Source of the DNA: an uncultured Bacteroidota bacterium
Lineage (GTDB): Bacteria; Bacteroidota; Bacteroidia; Bacteroidales; UBA12077
Assembly (NCBI GenBank): GCA_913055635.1
Contig: CAJXLK010000013.1
Span: 1 to 64,000 of the forward strand
Length of the DNA: 64,000 nucleotides
Direction: 5' to 3'
Shown: positions 34,806-43,867 of the stretch, piece by piece
How positions within the stretch are numbered: position 1 is the stretch's first letter
Layout: each line of letters begins with the position of its first letter
Position numbers and translations under genes: made by a program
The notes under the pieces: model-generated
What the model was told of the DNA's origin: nothing
Seen by the model: only the letters and a program-made list of their open reading frames with translations
Database searches by the model: none

Positions 34806-35846
34806 ATGGAGTTATTCAATTTTCAGCTTCCATTGATCACCGGGGATATAACGGGCACGGGCGGCCAGATCAAGGAGCAACCTGGGGATTTTGTGGTCGA
34901 GGAGATCCCCGTCTATGAACCGGAAGGTCAGGGAGCGCATTTGTTCATTCACCTGACCAAAGAGGGCATCACGACCCGGGATGTACAAAAAGCCCTGGCC
35001 AGGCTGTTTCAGATCCCCCGGAAGGATGTCAATTATGCGGGGATCAAGGACAAACACGCCGTAGCCACTCAGTACTTCAGCGTATGGCTTCAAAAAGGCC
35101 AGGATAAAAACCGGGTCTACCAGCTGGAGCAGGACTTACCGGTAACGATCCACCAATTGGTTTTTCACCCCCGCAAGATCAAAAGCGGTCATTTGCTGGG
35201 CAATGCCTTCAGCATCCGCATCCGCCACATCGACATGCCCATATCTGAGGCCGCAGAACGCGCAGAAGAAATCGCCGGGATGATCCATCAAAAAGGCCTG
35301 CCCAATTTTTACGGCAACCAAAGATTTGGTCTGGAAGGCGACAACGCCCAAAAAGGTTTAGAAATCATTAAAGGACAGCGCAGAGAGAAAAATAAATGGC
35401 TGCGCCAATTCCTTATGTCGAGCTATCAGAGCTATTTATTCAATTATTACCTTTACCGGCGGATTGAAGAAGGCCTGTACGAAACCATCCTCAAGGGCGA
35501 TGTGGCAAAGAAGCATGCCACCGGGGGCATCTTCGTGGTGGAAGATCAACCGGCCGATCAAAAGCGCATGACCAATCAGGAGATCTGTTACACCGGTCCG
35601 ATGTACGGAAAAAAAATGACCCCTGCCCAGTGGGAATCGGCTGCCCTGGAAGAAAAAGTCCTGGATGAACAGCATATGGACCTGCAAACATTACGAGAAG
35701 CCCGGCTAACCGGAACCCGAAGGCAGGGGGTTTTGTTGCCGCGAATCACCATTGAACCAGAACAACAAAGCCTGCGGTTAAACTTTACCCTGCCCAAAGG
35801 CGCTTTTGCCACCATGGTGGTGCGGGAATTCACCAAAAATTTCTGA
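34806..35846 (+). CDS. truD: tRNA pseudouridine(13) synthase
   Basis: Converts U13 of certain tRNAs to pseudouridine. The 346 residues contain DFVVEEIPVYEPEGQGAH (about 29-46), the catalytic-Asp motif NYAGIKDKHAVATQYFSV (Asp in GIKDK, about 79-96) and the family motif NFYGNQRFG (about 174-182), plus a TRUD insertion domain. Starts with ATG 34806, preceded by no Shine-Dalgarno site. The long structured leader is described separately. Downstream is a 19-bp inverted repeat and rpe. Confidence 0.93.
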   Translation: MELFNFQLPLITGDITGTGGQIKEQPGDFVVEEIPVYEPEGQGAHLFIHLTKEGITTRDVQKALARLFQIPRKDVNYAGIKDKHAVATQYFSVWLQKGQDKNRVYQLEQDLPVTIHQLVFHPRKIKSGHLLGNAFSIRIRHIDMPISEAAERAEEIAGMIHQKGLPNFYGNQRFGLEGDNAQKGLEIIKGQRREKNKWLRQFLMSSYQSYLFNYYLYRRIEEGLYETILKGDVAKKHATGGIFVVEDQPADQKRMTNQEICYTGPMYGKKMTPAQWESAALEEKVLDEQHMDLQTLREARLTGTRRQGVLLPRITIEPEQQSLRLNFTLPKGAFATMVVREFTKNF

Positions 35847-35904
35847 AACAAACAGGATTTTCACTATTTTTGTCTCCAAACACCGCAAGCAAAAACAATA
35901 AATT

Positions 35905-35962
35905 TATGGACCTTCCATGATAACTTAACACAAAAAGACCTGTTTATCATGGAAGGTCCATA
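35905..35962. repeat. Perfect 19-bp inverted repeat upstream of rpe
   Basis: Left arm 35905-35923 (begins TATGGACCTTCCATG) and right arm 35944-35962 are exact reverse complements, separated by 20 nt. The repeat lies 58 nt past the truD stop and 32 nt before the rpe start. It has no T-run, so terminator, operator or remnant of a miniature mobile element are all possible. Confidence 0.9.
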
Positions 35963-35994
35963 TGACCAATTAATTAGATAAAAAAAAGAACCGT

Positions 35995-36660
35995 ATGAAA
36001 CATCTGGTTGCCCCTTCCATGTTATCGGCTGATTTTGCCAATCTCCAGGGTGATATTGAAATGGTCAACCACAGCGAGGCAGACTGGTTTCACCTGGATG
36101 TGATGGACGGGATGTTCGTGCCGAACATTTCATTCGGCCTTCCGGTGGTCAAGGCCATCGACCGCCATGCCCGCAAACCCCTCGACGTTCACCTGATGAT
36201 CAATGATCCCGACCGATACCTGGAGGATTTCTACCACGCCGGAGCCGACCTGCTGACCGTGCATTTGGAAGCCTGTCAGCATTTGCATCGAAGCATCCAA
36301 AAGATTCATTCGCTGGGAATCAAAGCAGGTGTCTCTCTCAACCCCCATACCCCGGCCAATACACTGGAAGCCATTATCCATGAAGTAGATCTGGTTTTGG
36401 TCATGTCAGTGAATCCAGGTTTTGGCGGGCAGCAATTCATTCCACAGAGCATCCAAAAGATTCACAAAATAAGCCAAATGATCCGGCAAACCAACTCCTC
36501 CGCCCTGATTGAAGTAGACGGCGGAGTTACCACTGAAAACGCCAGCGAATTGCTGGAGGCTGGCGCCAATGTCCTGGTAGCCGGGAGCTTCGTCTTCAAA
36601 TCAGCGGACCCGCCTGCTACCATTCAAAACCTCAAGCAACTCCGCAAGACAGCCGGTTAG
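35995..36660 (+). CDS. rpe: Ribulose-phosphate 3-epimerase
   Basis: Pentose phosphate enzyme that interconverts ribulose-5-phosphate and xylulose-5-phosphate. The 221 residues form a TIM barrel with APSMLSADFANL (about 6-17), HLDVMDGMFVPNISFG (His and Asp metal ligands, about 33-48), LDVHLMI (about 62), SVNPGFGGQQF (about 140) and VDGGVT (about 176). Complete and typical. Ends 87 nt before a bidirectional hairpin shared with the convergent gene. Confidence 0.96.
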   Translation: MKHLVAPSMLSADFANLQGDIEMVNHSEADWFHLDVMDGMFVPNISFGLPVVKAIDRHARKPLDVHLMINDPDRYLEDFYHAGADLLTVHLEACQHLHRSIQKIHSLGIKAGVSLNPHTPANTLEAIIHEVDLVLVMSVNPGFGGQQFIPQSIQKIHKISQMIRQTNSSALIEVDGGVTTENASELLEAGANVLVAGSFVFKSADPPATIQNLKQLRKTAG

Positions 36661-36746
36661 CCTGTGCCTTCAGGCCTTTAGACCAATCAAAGCAAAAAGG
36701 GTTCACCCATAAATGCCCGGAATAAAAGGCTTGCGACCATATAAAG

Positions 36747-36785
36747 AGGCCTGCTCCCGGTAAAGATGAATCCGGAAGCAGGCCT
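36747..36785. terminator. Bidirectional hairpin between rpe and the convergent dehydrogenase gene
   Basis: AGGCCTGCTCCCGG and CCGGAAGCAGGCCT pair over 14 positions with one mismatch, 11-nt loop, between two convergent genes. Flanking A/T is modest (ATAAAG on one side, TTTATAG on the other). Confidence 0.7.
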
Positions 36786-36853
36786 TTATAGAAGTACCAC
36801 ATCAACATAACCTGCAATAAGGCCATTAGGGCAGAACCCGGCAACCTGCCCCT

Positions 36854-38074
36854 CTATTCCCTGCCATCGACATAATCCTGCAAATATTGATAGGGTTTGG
36901 TAAGTTTCCCCTCCCGGGTAATGGTGGCGCGCTCGATGACACCTTTCTGATCATCCCCCAACAGATAGGGAAAAATTTCATCCAGCAGGGTCTGGCCAAA
37001 ATCCCGGGAAGCATCCCGGGGCAATTCTCCGGGAAGATTGTCCACGGCCATGACGGTCACATGCGCTTGACTGCTGAAGGCCGGTTCTTCCTGACCGGTT
37101 TTTGGATTGTAATCATAAAACGGGTTGGCAATGGTGGAAGAGCGAAGGGTTGAAGCAATCGGACCTTCCACATCACAACTCACATCGGCCACTACCGAGA
37201 TGTTAAAATCCGACTCCTGCATATCGCTAGGGGTGATAAAATGAGGCGATTTGGGGTCCCAGTAATGACAGGCTATGTAAAGGTCGGTTACTTTTTGATA
37301 AGGTTTAAAAGTCGACTCGTATTGATCGGGATGATGGAAGAAATGTTGCAGGTCAAAGGGTTTGTTTTGGCGGTGCTTTACATAACGGTCCGGGTCAAGC
37401 CGGGTAAGGACCGGCTCGTTGAATTCCTTTTCCAGAAATTCCCCGGGGGAGACCTCCCGGATATTAAGCGCTCGGAGGGTCTCCATAGCGCCCTGAGCTA
37501 CGCGTCCACCGCCGGTGATGAGAATTTTTATGGGTGGAAGGTTCAAATTTTTTAGGCCGGCAAACATCTCCTGCATATCGTGGCAGTTGTGGGCAGGATC
37601 CAGCTCAAAACGCCCGTAGCGAAGGCCCGCTGCCCGCACACCGTTATAGGCTCCAACCATTCCGGCCCACCGTCCAAAGGCAATCAGGCGTCGGCCATGT
37701 TGATCGGTCAGATATTCATAGTCAATCAGGGTGATGTTGTTGCGCACGATGGCCTGAAGCATCTTGCGGTTGTGGGGTTGTTTCTTGCCGACATGGGCAA
37801 AGAACATATAGGTTTTTCCGGGCAAAAAGGTAGTGTAGTCGACCTCCTTAATGCCCAGCAGAACATCGCAATGGCTAAGGTCTTCCTGCATGTTGACCCC
37901 ACGCTCCTGGTATTCCCGGTCTTCAAAGCCCCTGAGTGGGCTGGGCTGGACGCACAAATCGGTTTGAGGAAAGCGTTGACGAAAAGCAAGGGCCTGATCA
38001 GGACTCATTGGTACTCTGCGGTCAGGGGGATTTTTGGTCTCGCGCAAAATACCCACGCGTTTAATTTCGTTCAT
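36854..38074 (-). CDS. Alanine dehydrogenase / saccharopine dehydrogenase (LYS1-type) relative
   Basis: NAD(P)-dependent oxidoreductase of the alanine dehydrogenase/PNT N-terminal family. The 406 residues begin VGILRETKNPPDRRVPMSP (about 8-26; substrate-binding Arg and Lys motif), then FFAHVGKKQPHN (about 91) and the nucleotide-binding loop ITGGGRVAQGAMETLRAL (about 185-202), which is close to the GxGxxG form. The DVSCDVEGPIAST segment (about 303) is typical of the lysine-forming saccharopine dehydrogenase group. Whether it makes lysine, alanine or another amine cannot be decided from sequence alone. Confidence 0.82.
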   Translation of the reverse strand: MNEIKRVGILRETKNPPDRRVPMSPDQALAFRQRFPQTDLCVQPSPLRGFEDREYQERGVNMQEDLSHCDVLLGIKEVDYTTFLPGKTYMFFAHVGKKQPHNRKMLQAIVRNNITLIDYEYLTDQHGRRLIAFGRWAGMVGAYNGVRAAGLRYGRFELDPAHNCHDMQEMFAGLKNLNLPPIKILITGGGRVAQGAMETLRALNIREVSPGEFLEKEFNEPVLTRLDPDRYVKHRQNKPFDLQHFFHHPDQYESTFKPYQKVTDLYIACHYWDPKSPHFITPSDMQESDFNISVVADVSCDVEGPIASTLRSSTIANPFYDYNPKTGQEEPAFSSQAHVTVMAVDNLPGELPRDASRDFGQTLLDEIFPYLLGDDQKGVIERATITREGKLTKPYQYLQDYVDGRE

Positions 38075-38150
38075 ATGGGTTCGGTTTAGGGTTGTTTTGG
38101 GTAAATTTATATTTTTTCATTCAAAATGCCTACGCAGATAATATAATTTA

Positions 38151-38158
38151 TACCTTTG
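38151..38158 (+). promoter_or_regulatory. -7 element of ssrA
   Basis: TACCTTTG matches TAnnTTTG exactly and lies 12 nt before the first base of mature tmRNA; no clear -33 TTTG. Confidence 0.65.
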
Positions 38159-38170
38159 CGTTGAAACAAC

Positions 38171-38577
38171 GGGGCTGACATGGCATTGACGGTAGGATCA
38201 ATCGGAATGGCAGCATGCCGAGCGTTGGGAATCCGGCTCGTAAATCTCAATTCCCGTCGCCTATAAATGGCAACGAAGACTACGCACTCGCTGCTTAATC
38301 ACGCGAAAGCGGTTTAAGCTTCATCCCGACGACAAGAGGTCGCGGGACGAGTCGCCTCTCCGGCGGCGCTGACCAGCCGCGGCCGGGTCAAGAGGTGTCA
38401 CCACAAAGTTGGTATAGCTCAGTCACCGCCCCGATGGCTGGGTGAAATTTAAGGGGCTAGGAAACGGCGAAGGTGGGTTCCGGACCATGTCGTTTCCGAA
38501 ACCTGAACCAGGAACTAAGCATGTAGAGACCATTTCGGTTTCTTATCCGGACGCGGGTTCGATTCCCGCCAGCTCCA
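38171..38577 (+). ncRNA. ssrA: Transfer-messenger RNA
   Basis: Rescues stalled ribosomes and tags nascent proteins. The tRNA-like ends pair (GGGGCTG at the 5' end with CAGCTCC at the 3' end) with the T-arm GCGGG-TTCGATT-CCCGC before the acceptor; CCA is not encoded (CTA follows the discriminator). The tag frame is GGC AAC GAA GAC TAC GCA CTC GCT GCT TAA (38269-38298), giving GNEDYALAA, a Bacteroidetes-type tag that ends in the universal YALAA. The pseudoknot-rich region follows. A terminator lies 17 nt downstream. Confidence 0.96.
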
Positions 38578-38593
38578 CTACCCAAAATTTTCA

Positions 38594-38624
38594 ACCACTT
38601 CCCACCAGGGGAGTGGTTTTTTTT
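38594..38624 (+). terminator. Rho-independent terminator of ssrA
   Basis: ACCACTTCCC-ACCA-GGGGAGTGGT (10 bp with one wobble) followed by T8. Confidence 0.9.
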
Positions 38625-38741
38625 AATCCCGCCCATGCGCTACATCCCGAAAAATCTCATTAACCAAAATGCTTGTCGCCCTGGAATTTGAGCCCTGGGG
38701 TGATAGATACAAAATATTAAACAACCATACAGTGGATGTTC

Positions 38742-39531
38742 TTACTTCATCTTTTTAAATACAACTGGTGAAAAATTTAATGCCGGTAACCTAAAGATGA
38801 TATATGCTTTCTCGAGCACATCTATATATTTTTCAACTGTTTTTGGATTGGTTCCACAGAGCCGGGCCAGTTCATTATAGGATACTTCGCTGCCAATTTG
38901 AAGGGCCAATGCTTTAAGTATCTTTTCCAGCAATTCACTTCTTTGAATGTTTTCAAGGCGGAGCAAATCCTTATAAAGATAGCTCCCCGAAATAAGCCTG
39001 AGGAGTTTTTGCTCCTCTCCCGGATGGGTCACTATTTCAGGATAATAACCATAAATCAGGCGCAGAGGAAGCATGCTGTTTTCATGGTAAAAATCCTTTT
39101 CCTCTACCATTTCTGAAAAAGAAAAAGGAAACAACATGAATTCAGTTTTACGGCCCGTGAGGGGTTCACTTGTCCTGTTAGCAAGCTCAAAAGCCGATGA
39201 CCTGGAAGCAATGACCTGCAGATCAGGCAATCGATCTACAATGACCTTTATGGTTAACCTATATCGGGTAGGTTTTGAGCTTCATCAACGATTGCATAAC
39301 GATAACCGTAGGAAATAGGTTGTAGGCGTCTCGAAGAAGGATCACCAAGCAATTCCCTTACACCGATTCATCTCCGTTTAAATACAAGGTTTTCTCATAT
39401 GGCACGCAATTCAAATGCTCCAAAAGAGTGGTTTTCCCAACCTGCCTTGCACCAAAAAGCAAAATTGCTTTAGCCGATCCCGTGTGATCACATATTTTTT
39501 GTTCAAGAAATCGCTTGATCATAGCCAACAT
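38742..39531 (-). pseudogene. AAA ATPase with DUF4143 domain, broken by two frameshifts and truncated
   Basis: Reads from ATG 39529-39531: AKAILLFGARQVGKTT (Walker A, about residues 20-35), then LNGDESV and a stop near 39360. Continuing in other frames gives RELLGDPSSRRLQP and the Walker B-like YAIVDEAQN, a second shift near 39255, and then an intact C-terminal stretch of 162 codons (38742-39230) that includes ISGSYLYKDLL and ELARLCGTNPKTVEKYID. The usual last 100 or so residues (DUF4143 end) are missing. Such ATPases are common accessory genes, often in multiple copies. Clearly decayed; located 160 nt downstream of ssrA. Confidence 0.85.
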
Positions 39532-39772
39532 GTTTTCACAAGGAATATAAGATAAAAATACTTCAATCCAAAATTATAATAATATATTTGTATTACGATC
39601 CAAAATTATTATGACTTATTATATAAAAATCAGCCTTGCTTTCAAACCCTCTTTTCTTAGCGTCACATGGATGGGGTCATATTCATTTGAGTAAAAAAAT
39701 ATTAAGAATTCCTAAATATTCGAATATTTTTGGCAGGGAAACTTTTTTTTAATTCGCATCTTATCTCCCTCA

Positions 39773-40290
39773 GTTATTGGCATCCTCATATTGAATGCCT
39801 GTATTTCCTTCGGTGATTTTAACCAAAAAAGGTAGAAGGCAATAGTTCTGTAGTTGAAAAAACGCGGGATACTGCTGATTTCTCTGAAATCGACATCAGC
39901 GAGAACATCCGGGCCAACATCAAACAGGCAGGCGATCACAGTTTGACCGTGAGAACCGATGCCAACCTTCATGATTACATCATCACCGAGGTCGGTGGCA
40001 ATACCCTGAAAATTCAGGGAAAGGACCATTATCATTTAAAACCAACTGAAAAAATCCAGGTATACATCACTTTCGAAGAGAATGACGAAATAGAGGCCAG
40101 CTCCGCATCTGGGGTTTATTCCGATTCCAGGATTGAAGCCGGGGAAATGGAGATTGATGCATCCAGTGGCGCGGAAGTCGAACTTGAAATCAAAGCCGAT
40201 GAGATCACCGGCGACTGTTCCAGCAGTGGATCCATCAGGCTGAAAGGCGAAACAAAGAAATGCCGTCTGGATGTGTCCAGTTCATGTTCT
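39773..40290 (+). pseudogene. DUF2807 (GIN domain) adhesin-head-like protein remnant
   Basis: The frame beginning near 39829 reads KVEGNSSVVEKTRDTADFSEID, NLHDYIITEV, SSASGVYSDSRIEAGE and DASSGAEVELEIKAD, a run of short beta-strand repeats typical of DUF2807. It has no Met start; a hydrophobic, lipobox-like segment VIGILILNAC lies just upstream in another frame, so a frameshift near 39825 has split off the signal peptide. The similarity stops near 40285, where the sequence becomes the tail of the convergent protease gene. A longer open frame to 40341 exists but its last part is antisense to that gene. Function: predicted surface protein, now dead. Confidence 0.7.
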
Positions 40291-41351
40291 TTCTCAAGGG
40301 CATGCAGAATTTTCATTGATTCCCGGGAGAAAACCGGGTGATTTTTGCTTGAATGCCGGGCTGCCTGGTTGTATCGCCTGAAAAAACCAAAAGGGTTTCC
40401 AAAATCTTCAAGCAGGTATGCTTTACCCCCATGAGCCAGCATAACATCTGCCATATAATAACCAATGACATGACCGCTCATGGGAACGAGTTCCTTGATT
40501 TTACCGGCATTTTCATCGTAAAGGGATGAATTCCCGGCCATTTCTGTCAACAAATGATTGATCGAGTCGATGATTCCGGGACTGCGACCGACCAATCGAC
40601 GGTATTTCTCGGCCCAGGCTGTCTGACTCATCGATCCGTTTCCGAAAAAATGTTCTCTCTTGTCGATCTGATCGGCCAGACCTTCCTTATAAACCTGATC
40701 GTAAAACCATAACAGGTCGTTATCACCGGGATTCACAACCGAATAGAATGATTCATAATGGTGGTGAAATTCATGGGCAAGGAAAGCTTCTGCAAAGGAC
40801 ATGTTTTGGGATAAAAAATACAGGTCGATCAGTATGGTCTCATATCCCCTTCCGTCAGGCCCAAATATGAGAAAGCCCACTTCAGGACCGGGATATCTTC
40901 CGGTGGCCTCTTCGGGCAGGTAGCAGGTCGTACGTAAAAGGGCCTTGCTAAATAAGACCTCCTCCCTTCTGAATTGCTCCATCCACGACTCCAGTGAATC
41001 AAGGCGGTCATTCAGGTGAACCATATGCTCGAGGTAGGATATATAAAAGCCTTCCTTTTTCAGCTCCCGGGCAAGTTTATCTTTTTCCGATGGCTTAAAG
41101 GCCAGTCGGTAATAACGTTTAAAAAACTTTTTGCTGAATTCGGTCTCAATGGCGCACTGATAAGCCGGAGTATGAAACAAAGCCTTCCACAGCTGACCCG
41201 GCGGTTCCTGATCCTGTCTGAACAAATGGGCAATCTCAAAAAAATATTCCATTCCGGAATAATCGATGGAGGCCTTCGGCTCAGAGGCCCGGATCGGGCT
41301 GGAAGTATATATCAGCCCCAAAAAAAAGATTAAAACAAGTCTTCTAATCAT
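40116..41351 (-). CDS. DUF5700-type putative zinc metalloprotease, C-terminus replaced
   Basis: Exported protein starting at ATG 41351 (earlier TTG is not needed) with a signal peptide (IRRLVLIFFLGLIYTSSPIRA). The zinc-site motif AHEFHHHYE lies near residue 190 (HExxH-like: HEFHH) and a downstream Glu-containing YKEGLADQID (about 222) could supply the third ligand. Residues up to about 357 (MKILHALEKEHE) look native. The last 54 residues (from 40280 down to 40116) are just the reverse reading of the DUF2807 remnant, so the natural end is lost. Still open, perhaps functional. Secreted peptidase role is inferred. Confidence 0.7.
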   Translation of the reverse strand: MIRRLVLIFFLGLIYTSSPIRASEPKASIDYSGMEYFFEIAHLFRQDQEPPGQLWKALFHTPAYQCAIETEFSKKFFKRYYRLAFKPSEKDKLARELKKEGFYISYLEHMVHLNDRLDSLESWMEQFRREEVLFSKALLRTTCYLPEEATGRYPGPEVGFLIFGPDGRGYETILIDLYFLSQNMSFAEAFLAHEFHHHYESFYSVVNPGDNDLLWFYDQVYKEGLADQIDKREHFFGNGSMSQTAWAEKYRRLVGRSPGIIDSINHLLTEMAGNSSLYDENAGKIKELVPMSGHVIGYYMADVMLAHGGKAYLLEDFGNPFGFFRRYNQAARHSSKNHPVFSRESMKILHALEKEHELDTSRRHFFVSPFSLMDPLLEQSPVISSALISSSTSAPLDASISISPASILESE

Positions 41352-41989
41352 AATGGCGGTTTTAGACAATGACGACCCCGGTAACCCTTTTGCTGCACGA
41401 GCAGCTTATTATCATATTTGCCGCACCTGCCGCATTTTCCCGGTTAATCGGCGAATCCAAATGAGCCCTTGCATACCGGAGAAAAATACGGCCATCGGAA
41501 ACCATTAAGAAATCAGATTTTCAGGATGCACACCGGAAATCGATCAAGATTTCTGAAAACTCCAAGACAACAGAAATTTGTACCTAAAATCAGGTATAAC
41601 CCATCTGATTAAAATCCCGGAACAGGCCCTTCCGCTATCAGCTCTCGCACCATTCACAAGCCCCGGCAAAATAAAAAGGAAAAACTTTCAACTCCCGAAT
41701 CCCTTCGTGCGAAATGCTGACAAATGTTCATCAAGCACAGCATAGTAGGAAGTCCTGCATTATCTACCCAATTTCCGGTATTGACGGGCTTTATAAGTTA
41801 TTATAACTTACATTAAAATAAAACATTAAGATTAAGACCGGATCATGCTCTGATACAATCCAACGGGTTTAAAATCACCCATTTATATCAGATCCCGTCA
41901 CCAGCCAATGGGGAGAAAATCATCACCAATGCCAGGGAGCTCATTTCTTAACCATACATTCATTTATTTAACCAAAAATTCAACACGTT
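41352..41989. other. Gene-free upstream region of the curlin locus with a 17-bp palindrome
   Basis: This 638-nt stretch has no supportable gene. It contains the odd palindrome TAAGTTATTATAACTTA (41794-41810; 8-bp arms around one T), 179 nt before the curlin start. Such AT-rich dyads are typical of operator sites, possibly for the LuxR regulator encoded beyond the curlin pair. No clear TAnnTTTG promoter was identified. Confidence 0.5.
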
Positions 41990-43024
41990 ATGAAAAAATT
42001 AATCAGTCTTTTTGCAGTAGTCATATTCATGACCGGCATCGTAGTAGCTCAAAATGAAGTTGAGTCCACAGTAAGTGGAAAAAAACATACCCAGACCATC
42101 AATCAAAAGGGAGATGATCAGAAGATCATCATGAACCAGTCTGGAGTAAACATGGGAAATACGGCCATCATTACCCAGGAGAATTATCAACAGGGATATC
42201 AGGAAGCTGAAGTCATCCAGGGCAATGAAAAGAATATGGCCAACATTTACATGAATATGAAACGAGGAAACAATGCGATAAATGATGCGTATGTCAAGCA
42301 AATAGGAACCCACAATGAAGCCATTCAAAATTTTAACGGCGTCAAACTATACGGGGACATCGACCAGGACGGTACAGGCAACTATTCCTGGCAGCAAATG
42401 GGAAACAATGGCCGGGGCAGCAATAACGCCCGTGGCACGATGAAGACCTCCGTTGATATTGAGGGTAATTACAACAAAACCTATCAGCAGATCATCGGAA
42501 CGGCTACTGGTACGAACAAAGACAACAATGAGAGCACGATCCAGATCCAGGAATCCAGCCAAAACAAGGAAGTAAGAACTTATCAGAACGGCACATACAA
42601 CACGGCCAACGTAAAGCTTAAAAATCATGCTTCAGAAAACAAACTTGTCTATGCCCGTCAACTGGGAAGAGAGAATACTTCAGACATCAAACTCAAAAAC
42701 CATTCTTCAGAAAACAAGGATGTAAGGAGTTATCAGAACGGTGAGTTCAATAATTCCGAGATCATACTTACCAACAACTCTGATAATAACTATTATATAG
42801 GTTCCCGCCAGGAAGGCGATGACAACAGCACCTATGTAAAGCTGGACAACTCGGATTATAACTATGTGAATGTAGACCAAATGCTGGATGACAACACCAC
42901 CAGCTTATGGTTTAACCAGGCAAATAAGAACACGGTGAATGTTTGGCAGGGCAGTGGTGTAAACATGGTATCTGAAACGATCTCCGGCAGTGGTCACAAC
43001 ATTTCCATCAAACAGAACCGCTAG
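41990..43024 (+). CDS. Curlin-repeat protein, predicted functional amyloid subunit
   Basis: Exported 344-residue protein with signal peptide (KKLISLFAVVIFMTGIVVAQ). The body is a chain of Gln/Asn/Gly-rich repeats of 20-25 residues of curlin type (NxxxxxQxGxxN), for example VKQIGTHNEAIQNFNG, YQNGTYNTANVKLKNHA, ARQLGRENTSDIKLKNHS and SRQEGDDNSTYVKLDNS. These stack as beta-helical amyloid in CsgA/CsgB. Length is over twice that of E. coli CsgA. The second curlin-like gene follows after 17 nt. The secretion genes csgG, csgE and csgF are not in the window. Confidence 0.85.
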   Translation: MKKLISLFAVVIFMTGIVVAQNEVESTVSGKKHTQTINQKGDDQKIIMNQSGVNMGNTAIITQENYQQGYQEAEVIQGNEKNMANIYMNMKRGNNAINDAYVKQIGTHNEAIQNFNGVKLYGDIDQDGTGNYSWQQMGNNGRGSNNARGTMKTSVDIEGNYNKTYQQIIGTATGTNKDNNESTIQIQESSQNKEVRTYQNGTYNTANVKLKNHASENKLVYARQLGRENTSDIKLKNHSSENKDVRSYQNGEFNNSEIILTNNSDNNYYIGSRQEGDDNSTYVKLDNSDYNYVNVDQMLDDNTTSLWFNQANKNTVNVWQGSGVNMVSETISGSGHNISIKQNR

Positions 43025-43041
43025 AAGCTGCTGAAACGGAT

Positions 43042-43707
43042 ATGAAGCAGTTATTTGAAAAATCATCAACATTTAATATGCCACATGAAAGGTCAATAAA
43101 TATGGATTCAAGGGCCGCGAAATATGCAAATATCTTGATGATTTTTCTCCTGTTGGGTTTGATGACCTCCACAGAAAAATTATTCGGGCAGGAAGAAGAA
43201 CGAAGCAATCTTCATACTATTGAACAGGTCTCGCCCAATACAGGAAATAATGAAGACATATTAATACAAAACGGCTATCTTTACGGGGATGACTTGTATC
43301 CCCCCGACCAGGGGCTTCCTGTCCATATAATGACAACCCCCATCCTCAACACACCTTCATTAAGAAATGAGCTCACCGGGGTGGGGGGCAATTATATAGA
43401 ACTGGACATTCTTGGTCACAACAACAGCATCGAAGCCATCCAGCAGGGTCATCATAATTTCATGGATCTGGGCATCCACGCGAGCGATTCCAGAGAAAAT
43501 CAATTTGTACAAACAGGAGATCACAATTACATCTTCGACCGGGTCACTAGCCAGGGTATCCACCATGAAATATACCAGGAAGGCAACCACTTTGTTGTTC
43601 AAAACAGGGGATGGCAAAAGGTTCCCATGATCATCCATCAGCACACTCCTGTTGAAGGAGGAAGTGGCATGAAAATAATCATCACGGGTCGGCCTTCATT
43701 TTATTAG
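43042..43707 (+). CDS. Second curlin-like protein (possible CsgB-type nucleator)
   Basis: 221 residues, probably co-transcribed with the gene 17 nt upstream. The start is ambiguous: ATG 43042 gives an N-terminal extension, whereas ATG 43102 directly precedes a signal peptide (NILMIFLLLGLMTSTEKLFGQ). The middle carries three short curlin-like repeats: LDILGHNNSIEAIQQGHHN, NQFVQTGDHNYIF and HEIYQEGNHFVVQNRG. It has fewer repeats and a distinct C-terminal tail (GMKIIITGRPSFY). A minor or nucleating subunit is inferred from size and position; no direct evidence. Confidence 0.65.
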   Translation: MKQLFEKSSTFNMPHERSINMDSRAAKYANILMIFLLLGLMTSTEKLFGQEEERSNLHTIEQVSPNTGNNEDILIQNGYLYGDDLYPPDQGLPVHIMTTPILNTPSLRNELTGVGGNYIELDILGHNNSIEAIQQGHHNFMDLGIHASDSRENQFVQTGDHNYIFDRVTSQGIHHEIYQEGNHFVVQNRGWQKVPMIIHQHTPVEGGSGMKIIITGRPSFY

Positions 43708-43867
43708 GCAATCCTAATGAATCGAACAGTTAATGAGGGTGGAAGTGTTCTTCTGCCCTCATTTTTCTCACGGCACCCGGCGTACGACCCCACGCACCGG
43801 GCTTTTTTCCTGCTAAAATAAAGGAAGTGCCATAAACCCAATTGCCAGCACCGGCATTCCTCCACAA

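Noticed and set aside
40310-40330. Possible att-site copy of the ssrA 3' end (GATTCCCG)
   Set aside because: Only 8 matching bases; expected by chance over this distance.
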